Under the pieces are notes generated by a model. That model saw nothing but the letters and a program-made list of their open reading frames with translations, made no database searches and was not told the origin of the DNA. A stretch of 64,000 bases of DNA, from assembly GCA_964417725.1 (NCBI GenBank), contig CAYQIV010000004.1:62001-126000 (forward strand), in the 5' to 3' direction. Positions 25,597 to 34,193 of this stretch are shown in pieces; positions within the stretch are counted from its first letter, which is position 1, and each line of letters begins with the position of its first letter. Origin of the DNA: SHZI01 sp964417725 (GTDB lineage Bacteria > Pseudomonadota > Gammaproteobacteria > Steroidobacterales > GCA-2729495). Position numbers and translations under genes: made by a program.

Positions 25597-26649
25597 ATGT
25601 CCACCGCACCCGGGGACAAGGCGCTCGGCCATTGGCTGCTGTGCTGCTGTGCGATGCTGTTGCTGCTGGTCATGGTCGGCGGTGCGACGCGCCTGACCGG
25701 CTCGGGGCTTTCCATCGTCGAGTGGCGTCCCGTGACGGGCATCCTGCCGCCGACCAGCGAGGCCGGCTGGCAGGCCGAGATGGACAAGTACCGGCAGAGT
25801 CCCGAATACCAGAAGGTGCGCCGGGGCATGTCGCTGGCGGACTTCAAGAAGATCTACTGGTTTGAATATTTCCACCGCTTGGTGGCGCGCCTGCTTGGCG
25901 TGGCCTTCGCCCTGCCGCTCGCCTGGTTCTGGTGGCGCGGCCGCATCCCGGCGGGGCTGCGCTGGCCGCTGGCGGGGATTCTGGCGCTGGGTGCGGCCCA
26001 GGGCTACATGGGCTGGTTCATGGTCAAGAGCGGTTTGGCCGACATCCCGCGCGTCAGTCCATACCGGCTGGCCGCACACCTCGGCCTGGCCCTGACGATC
26101 TACGCCGCGATGCTGTGGGTGGCCCTCGGCCTCCTGTGGCCGCGGCCGTCCGAAGGCGGGCGGCCGTATCGCGCCGGCCGATGGGTGCAGGGGCTGCTCG
26201 GGCTCGTCGTCTTCACCATCCTGTCCGGCGCCTTCGTGGCTGGCCTGCGCGCCGGCCACGTCTACAACACCTTTCCGCTGATGGATGGACGCTGGATCCC
26301 CGACGGCCTGCTGCACTACCAGCCGCTGTGGCGGAATTTCTTCGAGAACCCGTTGACGGTCCAGTTCGTCCACCGCTACCTGGCACTCAGCACCCTGCTT
26401 TGCGTGATCACGGCCTGGTGGCTGGGGCGGCGGGAAGTCGCCGACGGCCCGGCCCGGCTGGCCCTGCACGGCCTGCTGTGCGCCGCCCTCATCCAGGTCG
26501 CCATGGGCATCGGCACGCTGCTCTGGTACGTGCCGGTATGGCTCGGCACCCTGCATCAGGGCGGGGCGGTCATCGTCCTCTCCGCCGCGCTCACCGCCCG
26601 CCATGCGCTGCGCCGCTCTGGCGCGAACCCGGTAACGGCCGGCGCCTGA
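25597..26649 (+). CDS. ctaA: Heme A synthase CtaA
   Basis: 350 aa, eight membrane helices. The CtaA signature is visible: GGATRLTGSGLSIVEW near residue 30, EYFHRLVARLLG near residue 90, and a second half with His pairs in HYQPLWRNF, VHRYLA and HQGGA. CtaA converts heme O to heme A using O2-independent hydroxylation chemistry coupled to a ferredoxin in some species. Its location beside the eNOR-like operon suggests heme A or a modified heme serves that enzyme. No ctaB is seen in the window. It starts four bases after the preceding lipoprotein gene. Confidence 0.9.
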   Translation: MSTAPGDKALGHWLLCCCAMLLLLVMVGGATRLTGSGLSIVEWRPVTGILPPTSEAGWQAEMDKYRQSPEYQKVRRGMSLADFKKIYWFEYFHRLVARLLGVAFALPLAWFWWRGRIPAGLRWPLAGILALGAAQGYMGWFMVKSGLADIPRVSPYRLAAHLGLALTIYAAMLWVALGLLWPRPSEGGRPYRAGRWVQGLLGLVVFTILSGAFVAGLRAGHVYNTFPLMDGRWIPDGLLHYQPLWRNFFENPLTVQFVHRYLALSTLLCVITAWWLGRREVADGPARLALHGLLCAALIQVAMGIGTLLWYVPVWLGTLHQGGAVIVLSAALTARHALRRSGANPVTAGA

Positions 26650-26667
26650 GCCGGCTCAGGTGCCTTT
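26641..26667. terminator. Palindrome between convergent ctaA and metE-like genes
   Basis: A 24-base near-perfect palindrome (GGCGCCTGAGCC paired with GGCTCAGGTGCC, one G-T wobble) spans the end of ctaA and the end of the MetE-like gene, followed by TTT. It likely acts as a bidirectional terminator. The T run is short. Confidence 0.55.
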
Positions 26668-27771
26668 GCGCAGCACCCGTGCCGCCTGTTCGAGGGCGGC
26701 GATCTTGCCGAAGGCCCGCTCGCGGGGCAGGAACCACATGCCGCAGTCGGAGGCCAGGCGCAGGTTCGCGGCAGGAACGACCTGCATCGCGTCCCGTGCC
26801 CGCCCGATGATGTGCTCGACGGTTTCGACCGGCGCCTCGGTGTCGAGGTTGAGCAGGCCGAGGATGATCTTCTTGTTCCGCACGCGCTCGAGCAGTGCCG
26901 GGGTATGGCCGGGCTGCTCGTATTCGAGACTGACTTCATCGACCCGGGTTGCCGCGACCAGATCGAGCGACTTCTCGTAAACCGGATTGACCCGCTTGGC
27001 CGCGATGTTCTTCGAATAGCCGTAGCAGACGTGCACGGCCGTCGGGATCTCGAGGCCGTGGACCGCCCGGTCGATGGCCTCGACCGCGAAGTCCTTGACC
27101 TCGCTGTAACGGAAATGCGCTTCCGGCTCGTCGATCTGCACGAGATCGGCCCCCGCCGCCTGCAGCGCACGCAGTTCCTGATTGAGCGCATCGGCGATGG
27201 CGAAGGCCAGCTTCGCCGTCGAACCGTAGTGGGCGTCGGCGACCCGCACTGCCAGTGAACACGGGCCGATGATCGTCATCTTGGTCTTTTGCGTCGTATG
27301 GCGCTTGAGGAAGGCAAAATCATCGGCCAGCAGTGGGCGATCGCGGGTGATGGGCCCGGTCACCGTCGGGACCGTCAGCTTGAACCGTGCGGGGGGTGCA
27401 GCGCCACCGGCCGGCGTCTCGCCGGTGTCCGTGGCCAGGGAAGGCCGGTGCTTCATCGTCAGGGCGTCGCCGATGTCGCCCATCTTCACGGTGTATTCGC
27501 TGCGGTTGACGCTGTCGATGCCGCCCAGCACGTTGAAATAGCCGCTGAAGGTCTGACGCCGCTGCTCGCCGTCGGTGATGTAGGTCAGGCCGGCGCGCTG
27601 CTGGTCGAAGATCGCGAGTAGCGTGGCATCGTCGAGGGCCTCGGCGCGATGGGCTTCGGGAATCTGCCACCAGGTGTTCTCGGGGGCGAAAAAGCGGTCG
27701 TGGTCGGCGAGCCACCTTGGCTTGGACCAGCTGCCGACGATCTGGGTGGGGAAGGGGGGCAGCGCGCTCAT
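26656..27771 (-). CDS. MetE-type cobalamin-independent methyltransferase (core domain)
   Basis: 371 aa, about half the length of full MetE, so only the catalytic (beta/alpha)8 domain is present. Zinc ligands are expected at the His-x-Cys of VHVCYGYS near residue 226 and the late Cys of SDCGMWF near residue 348. Core-MetE proteins use methylcorrinoid proteins or methyl-tetrahydrofolate as donors to make methionine. The ATG at 27771 begins MSALPPFPTQIVGSWSKP, normal for the family; upstream codons are shadow sequence. It runs convergent to ctaA. Confidence 0.8.
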   Translation of the reverse strand: MSALPPFPTQIVGSWSKPRWLADHDRFFAPENTWWQIPEAHRAEALDDATLLAIFDQQRAGLTYITDGEQRRQTFSGYFNVLGGIDSVNRSEYTVKMGDIGDALTMKHRPSLATDTGETPAGGAAPPARFKLTVPTVTGPITRDRPLLADDFAFLKRHTTQKTKMTIIGPCSLAVRVADAHYGSTAKLAFAIADALNQELRALQAAGADLVQIDEPEAHFRYSEVKDFAVEAIDRAVHGLEIPTAVHVCYGYSKNIAAKRVNPVYEKSLDLVAATRVDEVSLEYEQPGHTPALLERVRNKKIILGLLNLDTEAPVETVEHIIGRARDAMQVVPAANLRLASDCGMWFLPRERAFGKIAALEQAARVLRKGT

Positions 27772-28117
27772 CGTATGTCCTCGGGGATATGGGCGGGTGC
27801 CCGGGATGATAGGTGACCCTGCGACAAAACGCCCCTCCAGTCCTTGTGCATCGGCCGCATGCCGCGGTGACAGCCACGGCCTCCGCTCACGGCGGGACGT
27901 CCGATGGCCCGGCAACGGCCGCGGCAAGGAGGGGGTCTGTCCGATTCCCCTGCGTTATGTCGAAAAGGTTGCCCGACGGGCAGAAGATCTGTTAGCGTCG
28001 AGACCAAGTCTAGAAAACTCCCGCGCGTCCCGGTCGGCAGGTGTCGGGCCAGGGTGCCGCAGGAAATACTCGAAAAGAACAGGGCCGGGCCTCGCCCGGA
28101 CCCCCAGGGGAAACGCC
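27772..28117. other. Intergenic region between divergent genes
   Basis: About 345 bases lie between the MetE-like gene (minus) and a secreted protein gene (plus). The region must carry promoters for both. I saw no sigma-54 box, palindromic operator or small ORF with convincing features. A short inverted repeat (ttgcccgacgggca) lies near 27967-27980. Nothing further is supported. Confidence 0.4.
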
Positions 28118-28699
28118 ATGAACAGTCTGCAGATGATTCGCGGTTTCCGTTTGGCGGCGCTGGTTTCGGCCGCCGTCGTGTTCCTCGGGATGACCGGCCA
28201 GGCGCAGCTTGCGGTGGCCAGCACGCCGGATGGCGAGACGCCGGCCAACGAAGGGGTCTGCGATGTCCTCCACGGCGGTACGCCGGGTCTTTACGGCCTG
28301 TGCGTTGCCTATTGCGAGGCGCAGGACCTCGACCATTTCGACAAGGACCCGCCCAACACGAAGATCCTCGCCAATTACCGCAAGAAGATGCGGGCGGGCG
28401 ACCCTGACATGCCCTGCCTGCAGGTGCCCTGCCCGTGCTGGTCGGATGCGGAACTGGCCGCGATCTCCGCCGACAGTGCCGCCGCAGCCTGCCCGCGGGC
28501 GACCAACAAGGTCCAGATCATCGATAACGCGCCGAAAACGCTGTTTGCCGAAGCCGACACCAGCGTTGGCCGGGAGCGTTGCCGTTACATCGACCTCAAT
28601 TCGGCGCCGCCGGTGATCCGCAGCTTCCAGATCACGCCGGAGGAAGCGGCATCCTGCTACGCGGCGGTTTCCAGCAGTTGCGATGCACTTGGGCTGTGA
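28118..28699 (+). CDS. Secreted cysteine-rich protein of unknown function
   Basis: 193 aa. Signal peptide residues 1-34, ending in ASA/VAS-type cleavage. The mature part has eleven cysteines arranged in clusters (VCDVL, GLCVAYCEAQ, CLQVPCPCW, ACPRA, RCRYI, CYA, SCDAL), suggesting a disulfide-rich fold. The acidic patch DLDHFDKDPP could bind metal. It precedes a VPxPA-CTERM gene on the same strand. No family recognised. Confidence 0.75.
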   Translation: MNSLQMIRGFRLAALVSAAVVFLGMTGQAQLAVASTPDGETPANEGVCDVLHGGTPGLYGLCVAYCEAQDLDHFDKDPPNTKILANYRKKMRAGDPDMPCLQVPCPCWSDAELAAISADSAAAACPRATNKVQIIDNAPKTLFAEADTSVGRERCRYIDLNSAPPVIRSFQITPEEAASCYAAVSSSCDALGL

Positions 28700-28745
28700 G
28701 CCCCGGGTGCCGGAGGGGACGAGACATCATGGACAGGGGGAGACG

Positions 28746-29279
28746 ATGACCATGCACAGATCCACAACCGCCCGGTCGGCCCTTGCGCTGGCCGCCCTGC
28801 TCGGGATGACCGCAGTCGCACAGGCCGCGCCGGTCACCTACAACTACACTATCCTCGGCGACGTGCTGGTCGGAGACGAGACGTTCGCCAATGCATGGAA
28901 CCTGACCGCCGGCGACGTGATCTCGGCGACGGGCACCTTCACGGCCGACCTCGGCACCATCGGCAATGAGACCGGCACGGTGGTCTTCGGCCTTGGCGAC
29001 ACGATGCTGATCGACCTCCTTGGTGGGCAGACGCTGAGCGAGGCGGATGACACCGGTGGTCTGAGCCTGAGCTTCTCGGCCGGCCAGTTGACCGACTTCA
29101 ACTTCATCAGTGCCGGCGGTGACTTCAATTCGAATTTCACCTCTTTCGACGATTTCGGCCTCCTGTTCGGCGAGTGGCAGACCGATGCGACGCTGGCGGT
29201 CATCCCCGTTCCGGCGGCAGCCTGGCTCTTCGGCGCCGGGCTGGCGAGCCTCGGCTTTTTGCGCCGGCGCGCCGGCTGA
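28746..29279 (+). CDS. VPxPA-CTERM sorting-domain protein
   Basis: 177 aa. A signal peptide (about residues 1-25, ending AQA) and a beta-rich acidic mature domain rich in Thr, Gly and Asp are followed by the sorting tail: VPVPAAAWLFGAGLASLGFLRRR (Pro-x-Pro-Ala-Ala-Ala, hydrophobic helix, arginines). This is the VPLPA/PEP-CTERM variant recognised by exosortases. The protein is likely processed and attached to the cell surface or exopolysaccharide. No exosortase gene is in the window. An intrinsic terminator follows. Confidence 0.85.
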   Translation: MTMHRSTTARSALALAALLGMTAVAQAAPVTYNYTILGDVLVGDETFANAWNLTAGDVISATGTFTADLGTIGNETGTVVFGLGDTMLIDLLGGQTLSEADDTGGLSLSFSAGQLTDFNFISAGGDFNSNFTSFDDFGLLFGEWQTDATLAVIPVPAAAWLFGAGLASLGFLRRRAG

Positions 29280-29306
29280 GCCTCAGGGCGCCGACGGCAA
29301 CGACAG

Positions 29307-29336
29307 GGGCCGCCAAGGGGCGGCCCTTTTCCTTTT
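29307..29336 (+). terminator. Intrinsic terminator
   Basis: A perfect 8-base stem (GGGCCGCC / GGCGGCCC) with an AAGG loop is followed by TTTTCCTTTT. It ends the transcript of the CTERM protein gene. Confidence 0.85.
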
Positions 29337-29392
29337 CGGAGGTACCATCCGGATCAGGATGGCGAAGACGGCCCGTCCGCCGCCGTTGCCGT

Positions 29393-30049
29393 CTACCCGC
29401 CCAGCCAGCGCCTGAGCCGGTCGAAACGCTCAAGCATGTTCTGCGGATTGTGGGGTGCCGACAGCGCGCCCACGGCGCGCCCGTCTGGCCCGAGGACCAT
29501 CACCGAGCTGGTGTGGCTGAGTTCACGCAGCCCGTCTTCGTTGGTCGTTTCGATGCGCATCACCATCAGCGAGCGGCCGAGTGCATCGATCGCCTCCATC
29601 GAACCTGAGAGACCGATGAAATCCTCGTCGTAGAAGCCGAGATAGCTGGCGATGTCGGCCGGCGTGTCGTGTTCCGGATCGAGCGTGACGAAGATGAAGC
29701 GATGCCGGGTGGCGTCCGGGTCGCGGGCGATCATGGCACGCCTGAGGTCACGCAGTGCCAGGAGGGTCATCGGGCAGACGTCGGGGCACTGCAGGTAGCC
29801 GAAGAACACGAAGCTCCAGCGTCCGTGGAGGACGGCGGGATCGAAAGCCCTGCCGTGCTGGTCGATCAGGTCGCGGGCGACGATCTCCCGCGGTTCAGGC
29901 CACAGCGATGCCCGCACTTCCGGCGGCGCCGCCGCCCAGCCGCCTGCCGGCCCGGTCTGGCGCTGGCTGGCCCAGAAGGCGGCCAGCAGCACCGTCCCGG
30001 TCAGCCCGACGGCGAGGGGCAGCAGCCTGCGCCGGCGGGAAACGGTCAT
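29393..30049 (-). CDS. SCO1/SenC-type copper chaperone
   Basis: 218 aa. A signal anchor (residues 5-24) precedes a thioredoxin-like SCO domain. The copper-binding C-x-x-x-C-P (CPDVCP) lies near residue 90, and the partner His in ELSHTSSV near residue 176. SCO proteins deliver copper to CuA or act as thiol reductants for it. It starts ten bases after the cytochrome c gene ends. This is a second SCO in the window, and a more typical one than the gene at 21340. Confidence 0.88.
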   Translation of the reverse strand: MTVSRRRRLLPLAVGLTGTVLLAAFWASQRQTGPAGGWAAAPPEVRASLWPEPREIVARDLIDQHGRAFDPAVLHGRWSFVFFGYLQCPDVCPMTLLALRDLRRAMIARDPDATRHRFIFVTLDPEHDTPADIASYLGFYDEDFIGLSGSMEAIDALGRSLMVMRIETTNEDGLRELSHTSSVMVLGPDGRAVGALSAPHNPQNMLERFDRLRRWLGG

Positions 30050-30059
30050 CTTCCGCGTG

Positions 30060-30407
30060 TCAGTCGAGCGTGCGGATATAGGCGATGACATCCTGCGTCT
30101 GCTGCTCGTTCAGCGAGTGGCCGAAGGGCGTCATCATCGGCGACTTGCCGACCGCGGCACCGCCCTTGGTGATGATGGTGGCGAGGTAGGTATCATCGAC
30201 CGATTTCTGCCAGGCGGCGTCGGCGAAATTGCGCGGCTTGACGGGCAGGCCGCCGGCGGCCGGGCCATCGCCCTTGCCGGTCGGACCGTGGCAGGTCGAG
30301 CACAGCTGCTTGAAGCGGGTCTCGCCCGCGGCGGCATCGCCGGCGACGGCCTGGCCGGTCATCGTGACCAGCATCCCGGTGGCACACAAGATGGACAGTA
30401 AACGCAT
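30060..30407 (-). CDS. Small monoheme cytochrome c (c5/c553 type)
   Basis: 115 aa with a signal peptide (residues 1-22, cut at AVA). One heme site, CSTCH, lies near residue 36, with the sixth ligand Met in the PMMTPFG loop near residue 91. It is a periplasmic electron carrier. It is followed by a SCO gene, and the diverging neighbour makes a PCuAC copper chaperone, so it is probably part of a respiratory copper module. Confidence 0.87.
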   Translation of the reverse strand: MRLLSILCATGMLVTMTGQAVAGDAAAGETRFKQLCSTCHGPTGKGDGPAAGGLPVKPRNFADAAWQKSVDDTYLATIITKGGAAVGKSPMMTPFGHSLNEQQTQDVIAYIRTLD

Positions 30408-30569
30408 TGCGAGATCCCTCTGTCTGAAGGCAGGTTCAAAAGCGACCGGTCAGCGCCCTGCGATACGCTGCCGATGGTGACCGGCGAGGCCGGAATGGCG
30501 CCGGATCTTAGCAGATCGTGGCGACACTCAGGCACAATGCACACCGCCCGGTTCACGAAAAGCGGCATC

Positions 30570-31061
30570 ATGCGTATATCTACTGATTTCCGCCGCAGCG
30601 CCCTGCACTGCTTCCTGCTGCTGTGCGTTGGCATCGCCCTGTCCGCCGCCGGGACTGCGCAGGCCGGGGGTGAGCCGCTGCACGTCCAGTCGGCCTGGAT
30701 CCGCGAAGCGCCACCGACGGCGAAGGCGCTGGGCGGTTTCATGGTGCTGCACAACATGTCGCGCCGCGAGCGCGTGCTGCAAGGCGCGGAAAGCCCGGTT
30801 TTTTCCCGCGTGATGATCCACCAGACCGTCGAGCAGGCGGGGCTGGCGCAAATGCGGCACCTCGCCACGGTCACGCTTGCGCCGGGTCAGTCGCTGGCCT
30901 TCGAACCCGGCGGCTACCACCTCATGCTGATGCAGCCGGTCCGACCGCTTGTGGCGGGTGACGAAGTGCCGGTCGTGTTGCACTTCGCGGACGGCATGCG
31001 CCAGACGGTGACGTTCACAGTGCGACGTGACGCGGCACAGGCGCGTCCGCACGCCCATTGA
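30570..31061 (+). CDS. PCuAC-type periplasmic copper chaperone
   Basis: 163 aa. A signal peptide (residues 1-33) and a cupredoxin-like PCuAC domain are followed by a His-rich tail (RPHAH). The copper ligands typical of the family, His and Met pairs, are visible as VMIHQTV...QMRH and YHLMLM. It extracts and delivers Cu(I) to CuA or to SCO. The ATG at 30570 is chosen because the preceding 32 codons are not signal-like. It is divergent from the cytochrome c gene. Confidence 0.86.
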   Translation: MRISTDFRRSALHCFLLLCVGIALSAAGTAQAGGEPLHVQSAWIREAPPTAKALGGFMVLHNMSRRERVLQGAESPVFSRVMIHQTVEQAGLAQMRHLATVTLAPGQSLAFEPGGYHLMLMQPVRPLVAGDEVPVVLHFADGMRQTVTFTVRRDAAQARPHAH

Positions 31062-31082
31062 TCGGCCCCGGATGACGCCGCT

Positions 31083-32054
31083 TCAGGGTGACTGCGCCTC
31101 GAAAACCATGATGCGCAGCGCGCCGCCGCCCTGGTAGACCAGCCCGAGGCGGCCGTTGAGGAATCGGTAGCGGCTCGCCGTGACGAGTTGTTCGGTGAAG
31201 CGCTGCTCGACGGCCTGTATCGCTTCGCTGCAGGCGGTTTCGCCCGTCACGATTTCCGTGATCGACAGGTCCCCCGGTAAATCGCCGGCCACCGTGGTGG
31301 CCGTGAACGCATTGCACCCGGTGAAACCCTCGAGACGGTCCCCGCTGACACGGAAGGCCGGTGCCGCGGTGGTGTCTTCGAGGGGTTCGCGAAGGTCCCA
31401 CTGGCGCAGGACCCAGCGGGGCCCGGCGAGCGTTGCCAGCGACAGCCGGCCAACCTGCTCCGGCGCCGCTTCGACCAGCGCCCCGTCGACCAGACGGAAT
31501 GGCCGCGTGGCCAGCTCCCCCGGACAACATGCTGCATCGTCGCTGCCGGCCTGCACGACGTCGAGCAGCAGGCGACCGTCGCTGATCCGGCCGCTACGCA
31601 ACTCGACGCGGTCGCCGAGCAGCAGGGTGGCGACATTGCGCAGGCCGTCGTCGATGCGCCGTACGACGGCCAGATGGATGAAATTCCCGGCATCGCCGCC
31701 ACGCTCGGCGACAAGTACGACGGCCTCTTCGGTGCCATCGCCATCGAGATCGCCGGTGACGAGGAAATCGCGCATCAAGTGCACGGTGACCTGCCCGGCC
31801 TCGACGCCCTCACCCGGCGATTGCCACAGGCCGCTCGTCAAGGTCACGGGCATGGTGCTGAGGCGCAGGCCGGTATAGGTGGCGTTGCGCAATTCGTTGA
31901 GTGTCGGCGTCCCCGTCGGCGTTTCCACCGGCACATCCGTCGGTGTGCGGCCGGGTGCGGGGCGTGGTGTGGCAGGGTCGGGCTCCGCCGCCCGCTCGCA
32001 TCCCGTCACCGCGATGGTGATCCACAACAGTGACAGGCTTGCCAGGCGTTTCAT
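31083..32054 (-). CDS. META-domain lipoprotein
   Basis: 323 aa. A lipoprotein signal ends VTGC near residue 19, followed by a Pro/Thr-rich linker. A central domain begins with DLDGDGTEEAVV near residue 88. A C-terminal META (HslJ-like) domain carries the family motif GFTGCNAFTA near residue 225 and a conserved Cys in ETACSEA. The ATG overlaps the stop of the DUF255 gene. The role is probably in the periplasmic stress envelope. Confidence 0.75.
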   Translation of the reverse strand: MKRLASLSLLWITIAVTGCERAAEPDPATPRPAPGRTPTDVPVETPTGTPTLNELRNATYTGLRLSTMPVTLTSGLWQSPGEGVEAGQVTVHLMRDFLVTGDLDGDGTEEAVVLVAERGGDAGNFIHLAVVRRIDDGLRNVATLLLGDRVELRSGRISDGRLLLDVVQAGSDDAACCPGELATRPFRLVDGALVEAAPEQVGRLSLATLAGPRWVLRQWDLREPLEDTTAAPAFRVSGDRLEGFTGCNAFTATTVAGDLPGDLSITEIVTGETACSEAIQAVEQRFTEQLVTASRYRFLNGRLGLVYQGGGALRIMVFEAQSP

Positions 32055-34144
32055 GGTTGCCCTCCCGGGCGCTCGTTGTCGGCCAGTGCGGCGGCCAGCG
32101 CCGTCGCGCTGTCTATCGGTGGTTCGCAGTGTGCCCCACGGCACAGGTAGGCGATGGGCGCATCGCTGCGGGCCTGGCGCGCCGCGAGCGCGACGGGCAG
32201 GGGGCCGGCGTCCACCGGTATCGCGTAGACCAATCGCCGCGGGTGCCACGCGCCGCGCGCCAGCCGCGCCCAGGCCTCGGCCTCGGCGCCATCGCCGCGG
32301 ATGATGATGATGTCCGGCGGCGCGAGGTGTGCCTCGAGCGCGTTGAGCAGCGACGGGTGGGCCAGCGGTTGCTCAAGCAGTGCCGGCCAGGCGATGCGCA
32401 GGGTCCGCTCGGCGCTGCGCAGGTAGCGCGGTTCGCTGACCAGATGACCGAGCCGCGCCAGGGCGAAGGCGGCGATGCCGTTGCCCGAGGGCAGTGACTC
32501 GTCGGCCAGTGGCCGTTGCCGGTGCAGGAGCACTTCGTGATCATGCGGGGTGAAGTAGAAACCGCCGTCATCGCGGTCCTCGAACAGCGCGAGCAGCTGC
32601 TCCGCGGTCGCCACCGCCTGGTTGAAGTGGCGCGTGCTCCAGCGCGACTGCAGCAGTTCGAGCAGTGCATCGAGCAGAAAGGCGTGGTCGTCGAGCCAGG
32701 CGTGGAAGCGTGCCCGGCCGCCGGCCCATGTGGCATGCAGACGGCCATCGATGGTCATCTGCGCGGCAATGAAGTCGGCGGTCTGCGCCGCGGCGTCAGT
32801 CAGGTCCGGTCTGTCGAGGACGCGCCCGGCGATCGCCAGGCCGCGGATCATCATGGCATTCCATCCGGTGAGGACCTTGTCGTCGCGCGCCGGGCGCGTG
32901 CGCGCGCTGCGCGCGCGGTAAAGCGCGTCGCGCGCGGCGTTCAGCCGGCGCCGCACGGTGGACACGGGCTGCGCCATCTCCCTGGCCAGCGCGTCGACCG
33001 GTTGGCAGATGCGCAAATGCCAGGCCTGGCTGCCGTGATGCGGGTCTTCGAAGTTGGCCGGCCCGTCGAGGCCATAGTGGCGGGACACGAGGGCGCAGTC
33101 GTCGGCCTCGAGCACGGCGCGGACTGCGTCCGGTGTCCACAAATAGTGGCGGCCTTCGGCGCCTTCGCTGTCGGCATCGAGGCTGGCGCAGAAGCCGCCG
33201 CCCTCGAGGCGCATCTCGTCGAGGGCCCAGCCGGCGATGTCCTCGGCCACCTCGCGGTAGTCCCCATCGCCGGTGATGCCGTGGAATGCGGCATAGAGCG
33301 CCAGCAGCGCGCCATTGTCGTAGAGCATCTTCTCGAAGTGCGGAATGCCCCAGTGGCGGTCGACCGAGTAACGGTAAAACCCGCCGCTGACATGGTCACG
33401 CAGGCCGCCGCTGGCCATGCGCGACAATGACAGCGCGACGAGATAGAGCGCTTCCCTGTCGGGTGTTTCATCGTGTGCCGTGCCATGCCAGTGGCGCAGC
33501 AGCCGTTCGAGCAGGGCCGGCTGGGGGAACTTGGGTGCCCCACCGAAACCGCCGGCCTCGCGGTCGGCGCGCTCGGCGGCGATCTGACGGAAGGCGGCCA
33601 GCGGCCGGCGGTCGAGGGCCCCGCCCTGTGCCGCGCCGGGCTCGAGTTGCCGCAACGCTTCGCGCAGCGCGCCGGCCTGGCCGCGCACGCTGTCGGCATG
33701 CGTGGCATAGAACGTGGCGACGCGCTGGATGACATCGCGAAAAGCCGGCATTCCGTAGCGTGGTTCGTCGGGGAAATAGGTGCCACCGAAGAAGGGCACC
33801 TGCTCGTCATGCGTCAGGAACATCGTCAGCGGCCAGCCGCCCGGGCGCTGCGCGATCAGGTAATGGGCAGACTGGTACAGGCGGTCGAGGTCGGGGCGCT
33901 CCTCGCGGTCGACCTTGATGTTGACGAACAAGGTGTTCATCAGCTGTGCCGTTGCCGCATCCTCGAAGGACTCGTGGGCCATGACATGGCACCAGTGGCA
34001 GGCCGAATAGCCGATCGAGAGCAGGATGGGCTTGCCCGACTGCTTCGCGAGTGCCAGGGCCTCGGCGCCCCAGGGGTGCCAGTCGACCGGGTTGCCGGCG
34101 TGCTGCCGCAGGTACGGGCTGGTTTCGCCGCCAAGCCGGTTCAT
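32051..34144 (-). CDS. DUF255 thioredoxin-domain protein (YyaL/SPATA20 family)
   Basis: 697 aa at family length. The N-terminal thioredoxin-like domain has the CHWCH motif (SACHWCHVMAHESFED) near residue 48. A long (alpha/alpha)6 barrel follows, resembling N-acylglucosamine epimerase/cellobiose epimerase folds, with SGNGIAAFAL near residue 566. These proteins are widespread, but their reaction is poorly known. Its start lies directly after a strong hairpin. It is followed by the META lipoprotein with an ATGA overlap. Confidence 0.88.
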   Translation of the reverse strand: MNRLGGETSPYLRQHAGNPVDWHPWGAEALALAKQSGKPILLSIGYSACHWCHVMAHESFEDAATAQLMNTLFVNIKVDREERPDLDRLYQSAHYLIAQRPGGWPLTMFLTHDEQVPFFGGTYFPDEPRYGMPAFRDVIQRVATFYATHADSVRGQAGALREALRQLEPGAAQGGALDRRPLAAFRQIAAERADREAGGFGGAPKFPQPALLERLLRHWHGTAHDETPDREALYLVALSLSRMASGGLRDHVSGGFYRYSVDRHWGIPHFEKMLYDNGALLALYAAFHGITGDGDYREVAEDIAGWALDEMRLEGGGFCASLDADSEGAEGRHYLWTPDAVRAVLEADDCALVSRHYGLDGPANFEDPHHGSQAWHLRICQPVDALAREMAQPVSTVRRRLNAARDALYRARSARTRPARDDKVLTGWNAMMIRGLAIAGRVLDRPDLTDAAAQTADFIAAQMTIDGRLHATWAGGRARFHAWLDDHAFLLDALLELLQSRWSTRHFNQAVATAEQLLALFEDRDDGGFYFTPHDHEVLLHRQRPLADESLPSGNGIAAFALARLGHLVSEPRYLRSAERTLRIAWPALLEQPLAHPSLLNALEAHLAPPDIIIIRGDGAEAEAWARLARGAWHPRRLVYAIPVDAGPLPVALAARQARSDAPIAYLCRGAHCEPPIDSATALAAALADNERPGGQP

Positions 34145-34156
34145 GCCGGATGCGGG

Positions 34157-34187
34157 GCGCCGGCCCCGCGGTGGTCGGGGCCGGCGC
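34157..34187 (-). repeat. Perfect inverted repeat upstream of the DUF255 gene
   Basis: Eleven-base arms (GCGCCGGCCCC / GGGGCCGGCGC) with a nine-base loop sit in the 49-base gap between the PhyH gene stop and the DUF255 start, 13 bases before the start codon. There is no T run. It may stabilise or attenuate the transcript. Confidence 0.7.
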
Positions 34188-34193
34188 GGGGGC

